DNA of 64,000 nt from Rhodocyclaceae bacterium (GTDB taxonomy: Bacteria > Pseudomonadota > Gammaproteobacteria > Burkholderiales > Rhodocyclaceae). This document shows, piece after piece, positions 40,996-48,566 of this stretch. The stretch covers positions 248,001 to 312,000 of the forward strand of contig JAKLLG010000001.1 in assembly GCA_023150275.1 (NCBI GenBank), read 5' to 3'. How positions within the stretch are numbered: position 1 is the stretch's first letter; each line of letters starts with the position of its first letter. The notes beneath the pieces were generated by a model, which saw nothing but the letters and a program-made list of their open reading frames with translations, had not been told where the DNA came from and searched no databases. The position numbers and the translations under genes are program-made.

Positions 40996-41274
40996 ATGAG
41001 CAACAATGCAAACTACACGAGCACCGTGGATGTCCGCAGTATCGTGCCGCGCGAACGCCACCCGCTGATCTTCGGCACCTTCGACGCACTCGCGCCCGGC
41101 GAAGCGCTTCTGCTGATCAATGACCACGATCCGAAGCCGCTGTTCTATCAATTCCAGGCGGAAGCCGAGGGTGAATTCACCTGGGATTACATCGAACGCG
41201 GACCCGAGGTCTGGCAGGTCAGGATCGGCAAGGCGGACGGCGCTGCGCCAGTGCAACGCGCCTGCGGTCACTAA
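40996..41274 (+). CDS. DUF2249 domain protein
   Basis: 92 aa, the whole protein being a DUF2249 domain (VPRERHPLIFGTFDALAPGEALLLINDHDPKPLFYQF; EFTWDYIERGPEVWQVRIGK). Such proteins accompany denitrification and hemerythrin genes; a redox or metal role has been suggested. RBS GAAAGGAG. It keeps the HDPKPL motif expected for a TusA-like fold. Confidence 0.88.
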   Translation: MSNNANYTSTVDVRSIVPRERHPLIFGTFDALAPGEALLLINDHDPKPLFYQFQAEAEGEFTWDYIERGPEVWQVRIGKADGAAPVQRACGH

Positions 41275-41279
41275 TCGGA

Positions 41280-42392
41280 ATGCAGGTGCAAGCCGCCTGG
41301 CACCGGCTGCCGTTGCTGGCAGCCGGCATGTTCGCCCTGCTCGGCGGCACGCTTGCCGGGCTGGCCCGCCTTGGCTGGCCGGTGCCGACGGCTGCGGCTG
41401 CACAGGCGGGCAATCATGCGGCACTGATGATTTCTGCCTTTTTCGGCACACTGATCAGCCTGGAACGCGCGGTCGCGCTTGGTCGCGGCTGGGCGTACGC
41501 CGGACCGGCGGCAGCAGGCATCGGCGGCATTGCGCTAGTTGCCGGCGCACCGCTGATCAGCGGACAAGCGCTGGCCGTCGTCGGATCGGCAATCCTCGTC
41601 GCCGGCAGCGGCACGGTGCTGCGCCGGCAGGTCGCGCCGTTCACGCTGGTTCTCGCTGGCGGCGCTGCCAACTGGCTGATCGGCAACCTGCTCTGGTTGC
41701 TCGACGGGCACGTGCTGCGCGCGCTGCCGTGGTGGCTGGCGTTTCTCGTGCTGACCATCGCCGGAGAGCGACTGGAATTGACCCGCTTCCTGCCGGTTCG
41801 GCCACATTCCGGGGGACGTTTCCTGATCGCTGTCGCCCCACTGATCGTCGGCGGCGTCACGGCGCTGATTGCGGTGGAAGCGGCAATGCGGATTTTCTCG
41901 CTCGGGCTCGTGCTGCTTGCGGCATGGCTGTTCCGCTACGACATCGCTCGCCACAACGCGGGGCAGCGCGGACTCACCCGTTACGTCGCGATCTGCCTGC
42001 TCACCGGCTATTTCTGGCTTGCCGTTGGCGGCCTTCTCGGGGTCATCGGTGGCTTCTCGCCCGGAAATGTCTTGCGTGACGCAGCTCTTCACGCGGTAGC
42101 GCTGGGGTTCGTCTTCGCGATGGTGTTCGGACACGCTCCAATCATCTTTCCATCCGTAACGCGGGTTCGCATTCCGTATCGGCCGCTGTTCTACCTGCCG
42201 CTTGCCACCCTCAACATTGCGCTCGCGTGTCGCATCGCCGGCAGTCTGATCGCCTCGGCGCTGCATCTTCGCCAGCACGGCGCACTGGCCACCGCGCTGG
42301 CGATCCTGCTCTTCATTCTCACGCTCGCCTTCTCCATCTGGCGGGGGGCGGGGAAATCAACCTTGCTTCCAATCGATGGGCGAGTGCCATGA
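41280..42392 (+). CDS. Multi-pass membrane protein, NnrS-like
   Basis: 370 aa with about 11-12 membrane helices and few loops. The segment DAALHAVALGFVFAMVFGHAPIIFP has His placed in helices as in NnrS-type heme-copper membrane proteins that protect against NO stress, but overall family assignment is uncertain. The stop overlaps the hemerythrin start (ATGA). Found six bases after DUF2249. Confidence 0.6.
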   Translation: MQVQAAWHRLPLLAAGMFALLGGTLAGLARLGWPVPTAAAAQAGNHAALMISAFFGTLISLERAVALGRGWAYAGPAAAGIGGIALVAGAPLISGQALAVVGSAILVAGSGTVLRRQVAPFTLVLAGGAANWLIGNLLWLLDGHVLRALPWWLAFLVLTIAGERLELTRFLPVRPHSGGRFLIAVAPLIVGGVTALIAVEAAMRIFSLGLVLLAAWLFRYDIARHNAGQRGLTRYVAICLLTGYFWLAVGGLLGVIGGFSPGNVLRDAALHAVALGFVFAMVFGHAPIIFPSVTRVRIPYRPLFYLPLATLNIALACRIAGSLIASALHLRQHGALATALAILLFILTLAFSIWRGAGKSTLLPIDGRVP

Positions 42393-42784
42393 AACGACAT
42401 CCCGCATTGATAGAACTCTCACGGGAACATCACACCGCACTGAAGCTGTCGCGCGAGGCGAAGCGTTGCGCACTGCTCGGTTTGCCTGCGGAATCGGAGC
42501 TATTTGCGAAGAAGCTGGCGCAGTGCTTCACAACGGAGATCGCGGCGCACTTCACGACCGAGGAACGCGACTTCCTTCCGCTGCTCGAAGCACGCGGGCT
42601 GCACGCACTGATCGAGCGGACGCTCAGCGAACATGCAGAGTTGCGGCACTTGATTGTGCGCCTGCAGCAAGAACCGCTTCCCGAGTACTTGGCGCGTTTC
42701 GGCGATCTGATGGAACAGCACGTCCGTTTTGAAGAGCGCGAGCTGTTTGCCGCGATCGAGCTTGTGCTGGACAGGTCTGCATGA
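42389..42784 (+). CDS. Hemerythrin-like HHE domain protein
   Basis: 131 aa with a four-helix bundle. Di-iron ligand candidates: REHHTALKLS, HFTTEERDFLP, LSEHAELRHL, HVRFEERELF. Such proteins bind O2 or NO, or repair Fe-S centres (RIC/YtfE-like). Coupled to the NnrS-like gene by ATGA. Last gene of the sNOR cluster; the next genes are on the other strand. Confidence 0.88.
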   Translation: MKRHPALIELSREHHTALKLSREAKRCALLGLPAESELFAKKLAQCFTTEIAAHFTTEERDFLPLLEARGLHALIERTLSEHAELRHLIVRLQQEPLPEYLARFGDLMEQHVRFEERELFAAIELVLDRSA

Positions 42785-42847
42785 GTTGGGAAAGATCGCT
42801 GCAACACCGTTTTGTCGCTCGTAACCGCAAACACACCGCGGAAGAAA

Positions 42848-43543
42848 TCAAAGGCTGCGCGAGAGCAGCGCCTGTCGAATCTGCTCGATTGCGTGTGACG
42901 GGCTCAACCCTTTCGGGCACACCTCGGTGCAGTTCATGATGCTGCGACAGCGAAAGAGCCGGTAGACGTCGTCGAGATAGTCGAGGCGCTCCGCAGTGGC
43001 GCCGTCGCGGCTATCCACGATGAAGCGGTAGGCTTGCAGAAGCGCTGCCGGACCGAGGAATTTGTCGGGGTTCCACCAGAACGACGGGCAGAAGGTACTG
43101 CAGCAAGCACACAGGATGCATTCGTAGAGTCCGTCGAGTTTTTCCCGATCGACCGGCGTTTGCAGGCGTTCACGCTCAGGGGGCGGCCCCTTTTCGATCA
43201 GGTAGGGTTTGATGGCGCTGTAGTGCGTGAAAAATTGCGTCATGTCGACGATCAGATCGCGAACCACCGGCAATCCTGGAAGCGGCCGGATTGTGACCGG
43301 CTCGGCGAGTCCGTCGATCGGCGTCAGGCAGGCGAGACCGTTGCGGCCGTTGATGTTCATGCCATCGGAGCCGCAAATGCCTTCGCGACAAGAGCGGCGG
43401 AAGGAGAGGCTGTCGTCCACGGATTTGACGCGCACGAGCAGATCGAGAAGTTTTCTATCGCCAGCCTCCGGCTCCACCGTGTAGTCCTGCATGGTCGGCG
43501 CGCTGCCGCTGTGCGGGTCATAGCGATAGATTCGCAGGTGCAT
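42848..43543 (-). CDS. sdhB: Succinate dehydrogenase/fumarate reductase iron-sulfur subunit
   Basis: 231 aa with all three Fe-S clusters: [2Fe-2S] (SCREGICGSDGMNINGRNGLAC), [4Fe-4S] (CILCACCSTFCPS) and [3Fe-4S] with its Cys set (CRSIMNCTEVCPKG). ATG at 43543 is used; the frame continuing to 43987 overlaps sdhD and sdhC. It directly follows sdhD; the flavoprotein gene sdhA that normally sits between them is absent. Confidence 0.92.
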   Translation of the reverse strand: MHLRIYRYDPHSGSAPTMQDYTVEPEAGDRKLLDLLVRVKSVDDSLSFRRSCREGICGSDGMNINGRNGLACLTPIDGLAEPVTIRPLPGLPVVRDLIVDMTQFFTHYSAIKPYLIEKGPPPERERLQTPVDREKLDGLYECILCACCSTFCPSFWWNPDKFLGPAALLQAYRFIVDSRDGATAERLDYLDDVYRLFRCRSIMNCTEVCPKGLSPSHAIEQIRQALLSRSL

Positions 43544-43554
43544 GGCGCAACGTC

Positions 43555-43893
43555 CTATACGAAGAGCGCTGCGCCGAGTACCAGCAGCAGCCGGATTGCG
43601 GTTGCCGCCAGCAGCACGCTGATCGCCATCAGCAGCAGCAGGCGCAGCGGGAGCGGTTTCACGTAGTCGAGCAGTACGTCGCGAACGCCAATCCACGCAT
43701 GCGTGCAGACGGCAAGATAGCTTACGAACACGATCGTGGCGCCATGACTGCTCGTAACGAACGCTCTCCAGCTTGCGTAGTCGGGCAACACACCGAACAG
43801 AAGAGCGATAAAGATGACCAGCAGGGCCGCGATCAGGAACAGCGCGGTCAAACGCTGCAGCAACCATGGCACCTGGCCGGAGAAGACTCTCAT
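43555..43893 (-). CDS. sdhD: Succinate dehydrogenase membrane anchor subunit D
   Basis: 112 aa with three membrane helices (about 11-33, 48-72, 83-110). The SdhD heme/quinone region VCTHAWIGVRDVLLDYVKP is clear. ATG overlaps the sdhC stop (ATGA-type). Ends 11 bp before sdhB. Confidence 0.9.
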   Translation of the reverse strand: MRVFSGQVPWLLQRLTALFLIAALLVIFIALLFGVLPDYASWRAFVTSSHGATIVFVSYLAVCTHAWIGVRDVLLDYVKPLPLRLLLLMAISVLLAATAIRLLLVLGAALFV

Positions 43894-44276
43894 GGCCGCC
43901 ACCCCGCCGCGGCAGCGAGTGCGCACAACACCGCGAACACGATGGCGAGGCGCGCGCTCGCACGGGCCCGGGGGAGCCGTGAACCAACGCCGGCGTCCAT
44001 CAGCAGATGGCGCACGCCCGCCGCGACATGGTGAGCGAGCGCCCAGATCATCAGCACGAGCGCGCCACGCGCCCACGGCGACCACAGCACTTCGCACATC
44101 TGCCTGAAATCCGCCTCGCTGCGTAGCGACCACTCCAGTCCGATGACGAGCGCCGGCAATGCGGCGATGAGCAGCAGACCGGAGAGGCGATGACCGATGG
44201 AAACAATCGCCCCGACGGGATAGCGCATCTGCAGCAGGTTCAGAAATCGCGGACGTCTTGTCGCGTGCTTACGCAT
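43890..44276 (-). CDS. sdhC: Succinate dehydrogenase cytochrome b556 subunit
   Basis: 128 aa with three helices. SdhC motifs: RYPVGAIVSIGHRLSGLLL (quinone site Ser/Arg) and heme-ligand helix ALAHHVAAGVRHLLMD. ATG at 44276 follows AAAGA. A perfect palindrome lies only 11-29 bp upstream, suggesting a repressor acting on transcription start. Confidence 0.9.
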   Translation of the reverse strand: MRKHATRRPRFLNLLQMRYPVGAIVSIGHRLSGLLLIAALPALVIGLEWSLRSEADFRQMCEVLWSPWARGALVLMIWALAHHVAAGVRHLLMDAGVGSRLPRARASARLAIVFAVLCALAAAAGWRP

Positions 44277-44286
44277 GGCGGTCTTT

Positions 44287-44305
44287 CGTATCACGTTGTG
44301 ATACG
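44287..44305. promoter_or_regulatory. Palindromic operator upstream of sdhC
   Basis: CGTATCACGTTGTGATACG is a perfect 8-3-8 palindrome. Its core TATCA-N5-TGATA is also found at 48452-48466 before the hemerythrin gene. It lies 11 bp from the sdhC ATG and about 110 bp from the divergent gene at 44417. Confidence 0.65.
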
Positions 44306-44416
44306 GTACGCGTGATTGATCGTTTTTGCCACCGTTCAATTTTGGCACGCAATGCAACAACTGCCTGCTGTCGGCGGATGATGCGGGTTCTGGGGTAACG
44401 ACGGAGACTGTTCCAT

Positions 44417-45157
44417 ATGAAGGTCAAGAAGATTTTCACTTACGAGTGGGACGCGATCGCCGGCGTCATCACTGCCGTCGCCGCATCGGTACTGCATCTG
44501 CTTCACGTTCTCGACGAGAAACTGATGCTCTCGATCGTGCTGGCGCTGATTGCGCTGTTGTTCACGAATTTCATGCGGCACTCGCGGAACAACGAGCTTG
44601 CGGCGGAAAAGATTGAGCTCACGGCTGCCGACGTTCAGCGGATCCAGGCCGGTCTGAAGCTCCCGGAAGCGGTGTTGATCGGGCCGAGGCAGATCAGGGC
44701 CTGTCACGATCGCTTTACCGCGCACATGCGCGGTGAAACGATCTGGTACAACGTCTGCCTGTCGATGTACCGGACACCGGCGCTGTTCGACGCGCTGCTT
44801 CGTCCGGCAATCGAAAATCCTGCGATATCCTCGATCCTGTTCATTCTCGACGATCGTCAGATCGACGTCTGGAACACGACGATTCTCCCGCAAGTCGAGA
44901 ACTGCGCCGGAGGAAAGAAAGTGCTTGAGCCGTGCTGGCGGTCGCTGGACAAGAACATCTCGTTCATCCTTGCCGACAGTCACGCAAGCGATGGCGCCGA
45001 AGCATTGCTCAGCTTCTGGGGCGAGCCGTTCATGGCCGAGGCCACTGAACGTTCTGTGCCGCGTTTTGTCTTTCATGTAAACAAGCACGCGGAGCTCATT
45101 CCGCATTTGATCGAACTTTCGCGGTCGCATCGCCTGGGCGCAGCGAGCAGCGCATAA
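44417..45157 (+). CDS. Hypothetical membrane-anchored protein, 246 aa
   Basis: Family not recognised. Two N-terminal membrane helices (about 11-28, 35-53) are followed by a basic patch (MRHSRNN) and a soluble alpha/beta domain (60-240) with repeated strands (SILFILDDRQIDVW, ISFILADS, PRFVFHVNKH). The domain faintly resembles PLD-like folds but no HKD motif is present. Divergent from sdhCDB and followed by DUF2789 after 19 bp. Confidence 0.65.
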   Translation: MKVKKIFTYEWDAIAGVITAVAASVLHLLHVLDEKLMLSIVLALIALLFTNFMRHSRNNELAAEKIELTAADVQRIQAGLKLPEAVLIGPRQIRACHDRFTAHMRGETIWYNVCLSMYRTPALFDALLRPAIENPAISSILFILDDRQIDVWNTTILPQVENCAGGKKVLEPCWRSLDKNISFILADSHASDGAEALLSFWGEPFMAEATERSVPRFVFHVNKHAELIPHLIELSRSHRLGAASSA

Positions 45158-45176
45158 GTATAGTTACGGAGGTGTG

Positions 45177-45410
45177 ATGGAAAGTCCGATTCATCGGTTC
45201 GACGAACTATTCCGGCAGTTGGGGCTCCCGGACGATCCCGCGTCGATCGAGGCGTTTCTCGCGGCCCACCGTCCTCAACCCAACGCTCTGGCCGTGTGCG
45301 AAATGCCTTTCTGGTCAACGAGCCAGGCCACGTTCTTGCACGAAGAAGTGATGAAGGACGGAGACTGGGCCGAGCTGGTCGATGAACTCGGCCTCCTGCT
45401 TCGAAGCTAA
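45177..45410 (+). CDS. DUF2789 family protein
   Basis: 77 aa with the whole DUF2789 pattern ([58 protein letters not shown]). Small soluble helical protein of unknown function. GGAGGT lies only three bases before the ATG, and a GTG directly upstream (45174) is the alternative start. fumC starts nine bases after its stop. Confidence 0.85.
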   Translation: MESPIHRFDELFRQLGLPDDPASIEAFLAAHRPQPNALAVCEMPFWSTSQATFLHEEVMKDGDWAELVDELGLLLRS

Positions 45411-45418
45411 GGCTGCCT

Positions 45419-46819
45419 GTGAAACAGATCAGAGTCGAACGCGACAGCATGGGCGATATCCAGGTTCCGCGAAACCGGCTCTGGGGCGCGCAAACGCAAC
45501 GCAGCATCGAGTATTTCTGCTTTCCCGGTGAGCCGATGCCGAAGCAGATGGTCTACGCACTCGCGCTCGTGAAGCGAGCAGCGGCTAGCGTCAACGCGCA
45601 ACTTGGCGCTCTCGCTGTCGCCAAGGCGCAGGCAATCATCGCCGCGGCCGACGAGGTTCTCGCCGGCCAGCATGACGAGGAATTCCCTCTCTCCATCTGG
45701 CAAACGGGCAGCGGCACGCAGAGCAACATGAATCTGAACGAGGTGCTCGCCAATCGCGCATCACAGATCCTTGGCGGGGGAATCGGACGTGCGCGACGGG
45801 TACACCCAAATGACGATGTAAATCTCGGACAGTCATCGAACGACGTGTTTCCCACGGCGATGCATGTCGCGGCAATGATGATGCTACGCAGGGATCTGCT
45901 GCCGGCCGTCGCCTCGCTGAAGAGGTCCTTGCGCGTGAAGGCGAAAGGCTTCGACCGGATCGTCAAGATCGGGCGCACCCATTTGCAGGATGCGACTCCG
46001 CTGACGCTGGGGCAGGAGTTTTCAGGCTACGTCGCGCAACTCGAATTCGCCGAGGAACAGATCAAGGTGAGCTTGCCGGGCTTGCGTGCGCTGGCCATCG
46101 GCGGCACTGCGGTCGGCACCGGCCTCAACACGCACCCGAGGTTCGGCAGGCTGGTTGCCGCGGAGTTGTCGCGAGGCTGTGGCGAGCGCTTCCACAGCGC
46201 AGAGAACAAGTTCGCCGCACTCGCGGCTTGCGACGCGCTTGTTGGTGCGCACGCGGGACTCAAGACACTGGCCACTGTTTTATTCAAGATCGCGAATGAC
46301 ATCCGCTGGCTGGCATCCGGTCCTCGCGCCGGCCTCGGGGAGCTCTCGCTTCCGGAAAACGAGCCTGGCAGTTCGATTATGCCCGGCAAGGTGAATCCGA
46401 CGCAGTGTGAATCGATGACGATGATTTGCGCGCAAGTGATGGGCAACGACGTCGCGCTTTCCATCGGCGGCGCATCGGGCAACTTCGAGCTCAATGTATA
46501 TAGACCGCTGATCGTTCGCAATTTTTTGCACAGCGCTTCTCTGCTGGCGCGCTCCTGCCACAATTTCGAGCATTTCTGCGTGCGCGGCATCCGCCCGAAT
46601 CGCGCGCGGATCGAGACGCTGACGCGTGAATCGCTGATGCTCGTGACGGCGCTCAGCCCTCATATCGGTTACGAGGCAGCCGCACGGATCGCGAAGCACG
46701 CGCACCGTCACGATCTGACCCTGCGTGAAGCCGCCGAAGCCCTGCAACTCGTGACCGCGGACGAGTTCGATCGCCTCGTTCGACCGGAACTGATGACGGG
46801 GTCATTCCGGAAACGTTAG
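45419..46819 (+). CDS. fumC: Fumarate hydratase class II
   Basis: 466 aa. The fumarase/aspartase signature [13 protein letters not shown] is present with [34 protein letters not shown] and [18 protein letters not shown]. It interconverts fumarate and malate; the oxygen-stable class II enzyme. GTG start after AAGG. It lies close to sdhCDB and would continue the same pathway. Confidence 0.93.
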   Translation: MKQIRVERDSMGDIQVPRNRLWGAQTQRSIEYFCFPGEPMPKQMVYALALVKRAAASVNAQLGALAVAKAQAIIAAADEVLAGQHDEEFPLSIWQTGSGTQSNMNLNEVLANRASQILGGGIGRARRVHPNDDVNLGQSSNDVFPTAMHVAAMMMLRRDLLPAVASLKRSLRVKAKGFDRIVKIGRTHLQDATPLTLGQEFSGYVAQLEFAEEQIKVSLPGLRALAIGGTAVGTGLNTHPRFGRLVAAELSRGCGERFHSAENKFAALAACDALVGAHAGLKTLATVLFKIANDIRWLASGPRAGLGELSLPENEPGSSIMPGKVNPTQCESMTMICAQVMGNDVALSIGGASGNFELNVYRPLIVRNFLHSASLLARSCHNFEHFCVRGIRPNRARIETLTRESLMLVTALSPHIGYEAAARIAKHAHRHDLTLREAAEALQLVTADEFDRLVRPELMTGSFRKR

Positions 46820-46825
46820 TGCGTC

Positions 46826-47068
46826 CTACCCGGCGTTCAGGTTCCCCATTGCGTGGTGGGCAGCAAGGCGAACGACGTAACTCAGCTTGAAGACCGCCGC
46901 AAATATCGGCAGGGCCAGATGGCCGGCGATCTGCTGGCCGATACTCAAATGATCGGCGTATATATAGGTCGCCAGAATCGCGCCGATCATTCCGATCGCC
47001 GAAAGCAGCATCGCCACTCTGCCGTAGTTCAGGTAGCGCTTCGGTCGCTGGGCATGCTCGGGTTCCAT
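46826..47068 (-). CDS. Small inner-membrane protein, 80 aa
   Basis: Family not recognised. Two membrane helices (about 17-36 and 46-66, ALPIFAAVFKLSYVVRLAAHHA) follow a charged cytosolic N-terminus. ATG at 47068 is preceded by GAAAGAT; the longer frame to 47185 has no RBS. NsrR-like half-sites lie about 90-130 bp upstream, so it could be an NO-responsive gene. Confidence 0.65.
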   Translation of the reverse strand: MEPEHAQRPKRYLNYGRVAMLLSAIGMIGAILATYIYADHLSIGQQIAGHLALPIFAAVFKLSYVVRLAAHHAMGNLNAG

Positions 47069-47155
47069 TTCATCTTTCCTTCTCTGTCGGGGTTGGGGTA
47101 CTGCGTTGTTTGCGCCGTCACCCACTCGCGGCGCGAGACTCGCTTTTGTAAGAGG

Positions 47156-47199
47156 TAGATTATATGAATCTTTACGAACAGGCAAATAAAATACATCTT
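47156..47199. promoter_or_regulatory. NsrR-like sites upstream of small membrane protein
   Basis: On the minus strand 47199-47189 reads AAGATGTATTT, a perfect match to the NsrR half-site AAGATGYATTT; its second half is poor. Nearby, 47156-47172 has TAGATTATATGAATCTT, an imperfect dyad of the same half-site type. Weaker than the sites before norB. Confidence 0.45.
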
Positions 47200-47205
47200 T
47201 AACCG

Positions 47206-47454
47206 CTAGTCACGTTGCTGATTACCCGGCATCTCTGGCGAGGGTGCTCCGGCATCGCCTTCCGCACTAGGATCGGGTCCATCGACCAACCCCCAGTCCC
47301 CATGCAGATACCAGTCTTCGCCAAGCAGTTCGGCCGGGTGCGGCGTGCGGCCGGAGCCGTTGCCGCACTGCAGGTCGCTGATCGAGCAGTATTTGTCGCA
47401 GCCCCAGCAGATGCGCTCTGGGTGTTTGGGATGGAGTGGAAAGCGCTTGGCCAT
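47206..47454 (-). CDS. DUF3079 domain protein
   Basis: 82 aa. The N-terminal part MAKRFPLHPKHPERICWGCD, with the continuing YCSISDLQCGNGSGRTPHP, is the DUF3079 pattern. Four Cys (C-x2-C-x3-C and one further Cys) suggest a metal-binding site. Unknown function. It follows the cupin gene by seven bases in the hemerythrin operon. Confidence 0.85.
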   Translation of the reverse strand: MAKRFPLHPKHPERICWGCDKYCSISDLQCGNGSGRTPHPAELLGEDWYLHGDWGLVDGPDPSAEGDAGAPSPEMPGNQQRD

Positions 47455-47461
47455 GGTGCTG

Positions 47462-47785
47462 CTAGTTCCGGTTGAGCCACATGCTGACAAGGAGGACGCT
47501 GTCCTCGATCGCCGTGACCGCATGCGGCTCGCGGTCGGCGAGGTAGACCAGTGTACCGGCAGGCATCGATTGCGTCTTGCCGAGTGCGGTCATCTCAACC
47601 ACCCCACTGACGCACTGGACCGTAATGGCACCGGCGGCAGTGTGTTCGGCGAGGTGTTTTCCCTTCTTCAGGACGAGACGGAAGATCTCTGCATGCGGTT
47701 CACGGATCACGGTGCCGGAATTCATTTCGGCCGCATCCGGGAGCAGCGCAATGATGTCGCCTGCCATGGCGTGCCTTGCTGTCAT
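47462..47785 (-). CDS. Cupin domain protein
   Basis: A 107-aa single cupin (IFRLVLKKGKHLAEHTAAGAITVQ; GTLVYLADREPHAVTA). The classic metal ligand set is only partly present (H in AEHTA, H in PHAV). ATG overlaps the hemerythrin stop by four bases; RBS AAGGAA. Likely a small-ligand sensor or stress protein encoded with a hemerythrin. Confidence 0.82.
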   Translation of the reverse strand: MTARHAMAGDIIALLPDAAEMNSGTVIREPHAEIFRLVLKKGKHLAEHTAAGAITVQCVSGVVEMTALGKTQSMPAGTLVYLADREPHAVTAIEDSVLLVSMWLNRN

Positions 47786-48399
47786 CTGGCGGTTCCTTCT
47801 GGCAATGGGGAGTAGGTGACGGCCGGTTTGTGATCGCACGCGCATTGCGCTTCGGCGATGATGACGGCGCGCAGCTGGGCAAAGCGGTCGTCCGCGTTCA
47901 AGTCGAGCGGATCGGGCTTGCGTTGTGCGCCTGACACGCCGAGGTCGGCGGGCACGGCATGCGGCGCCTCCAGGGTCTCGGCGAAGGCAATGGGGAGAAG
48001 GCGCTCCTCTTCGGTCGCCATGTTCTGGCGCAGCGCTTCCGCGTAGGCAAGGAGACGGGGTGCAAGGCCTTCCCAGGTTTCGGTTTCGATCCGGAGCAAG
48101 GACTCCAGATCGCGCAGCAGGTCCCGCCCCTGTGCCGCCAGTGCGTGGTGCTGCGTGGCGAGCGTATCGAGCAGCGCCTTCGGCAGGACGCCCTGCCTTT
48201 CCAGCCAGCGTGCCAGCACCTCTTCTCGCGGGTGGTGGAGCGCATCCGGAAAATGCGTCAGGTAGTAGACCGCATCGGTGATCAGCGCCAGACCTGCCGT
48301 ATCTGGCGGAGTCCTCTCTGCGGCGCGGGTATCGAGCAAACCGGCGATCCGCGCAAGGTTGCGGTGCTCATTCTGCAGACCTACCAGTGTCTCGATCAT
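47782..48399 (-). CDS. Hemerythrin HHE domain protein
   Basis: 205 aa. Di-iron ligand pattern: LQNEHRNLARI, YYLTHFPDALHHPREEVL, TLATQHHALAAQG, MATEEERLLPIA. The C-terminal 45 aa (PLDLNADDRFAQLRAVIIAEAQCACDHKP) is an extension with two Cys. It may detect O2 or NO or help repair Fe-S proteins. First gene of a hemerythrin-cupin-DUF3079 operon behind a palindromic operator. Confidence 0.88.
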   Translation of the reverse strand: MIETLVGLQNEHRNLARIAGLLDTRAAERTPPDTAGLALITDAVYYLTHFPDALHHPREEVLARWLERQGVLPKALLDTLATQHHALAAQGRDLLRDLESLLRIETETWEGLAPRLLAYAEALRQNMATEEERLLPIAFAETLEAPHAVPADLGVSGAQRKPDPLDLNADDRFAQLRAVIIAEAQCACDHKPAVTYSPLPEGTAR

Positions 48400-48451
48400 C
48401 GCTGCCTCCTCTTGCCGCGCATGCCGGGCCGCAACGGCGGTCCGGACTATT

Positions 48452-48466
48452 TATCATAGTATGATA
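48452..48466 (-). promoter_or_regulatory. Palindromic operator over the hemerythrin promoter
   Basis: TATCATAGTATGATA is a perfect 7-1-7 palindrome with the same TATCA-N5-TGATA core as at 44289-44303. On the minus strand it contains a TATGAT -10 hexamer, with a weak -35 (TTGCGC) 16 bp upstream, so a bound protein would block this promoter. Confidence 0.65.
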
Positions 48467-48489
48467 CAAAAGCCGCGCAATTGTTCCGT

Positions 48490-48517
48490 AAAAAAAGAGC
48501 CCGGCACGAAGCCGGGC
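48490..48517 (-). terminator. Rho-independent terminator of norB
   Basis: GCCCGGC (48499-48505) and GCCGGGC (48511-48517) make a 7-bp perfect stem with a 5-nt loop; on the minus strand it is followed by TCTTTTTTT. About 50 bp beyond the norB stop. Confidence 0.92.
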
Positions 48518-48566
48518 AAGGAGAGGGAGGGTTGTGGCCGGTTACGGTTCGGCCAGACCGTTTTCC

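Noticed and set aside
43544-43987. N-terminal extension of sdhB, which might have been a relic of sdhA
   Set aside because: The extra residues are out-of-frame readings of sdhD and sdhC, with no FAD-binding motif.
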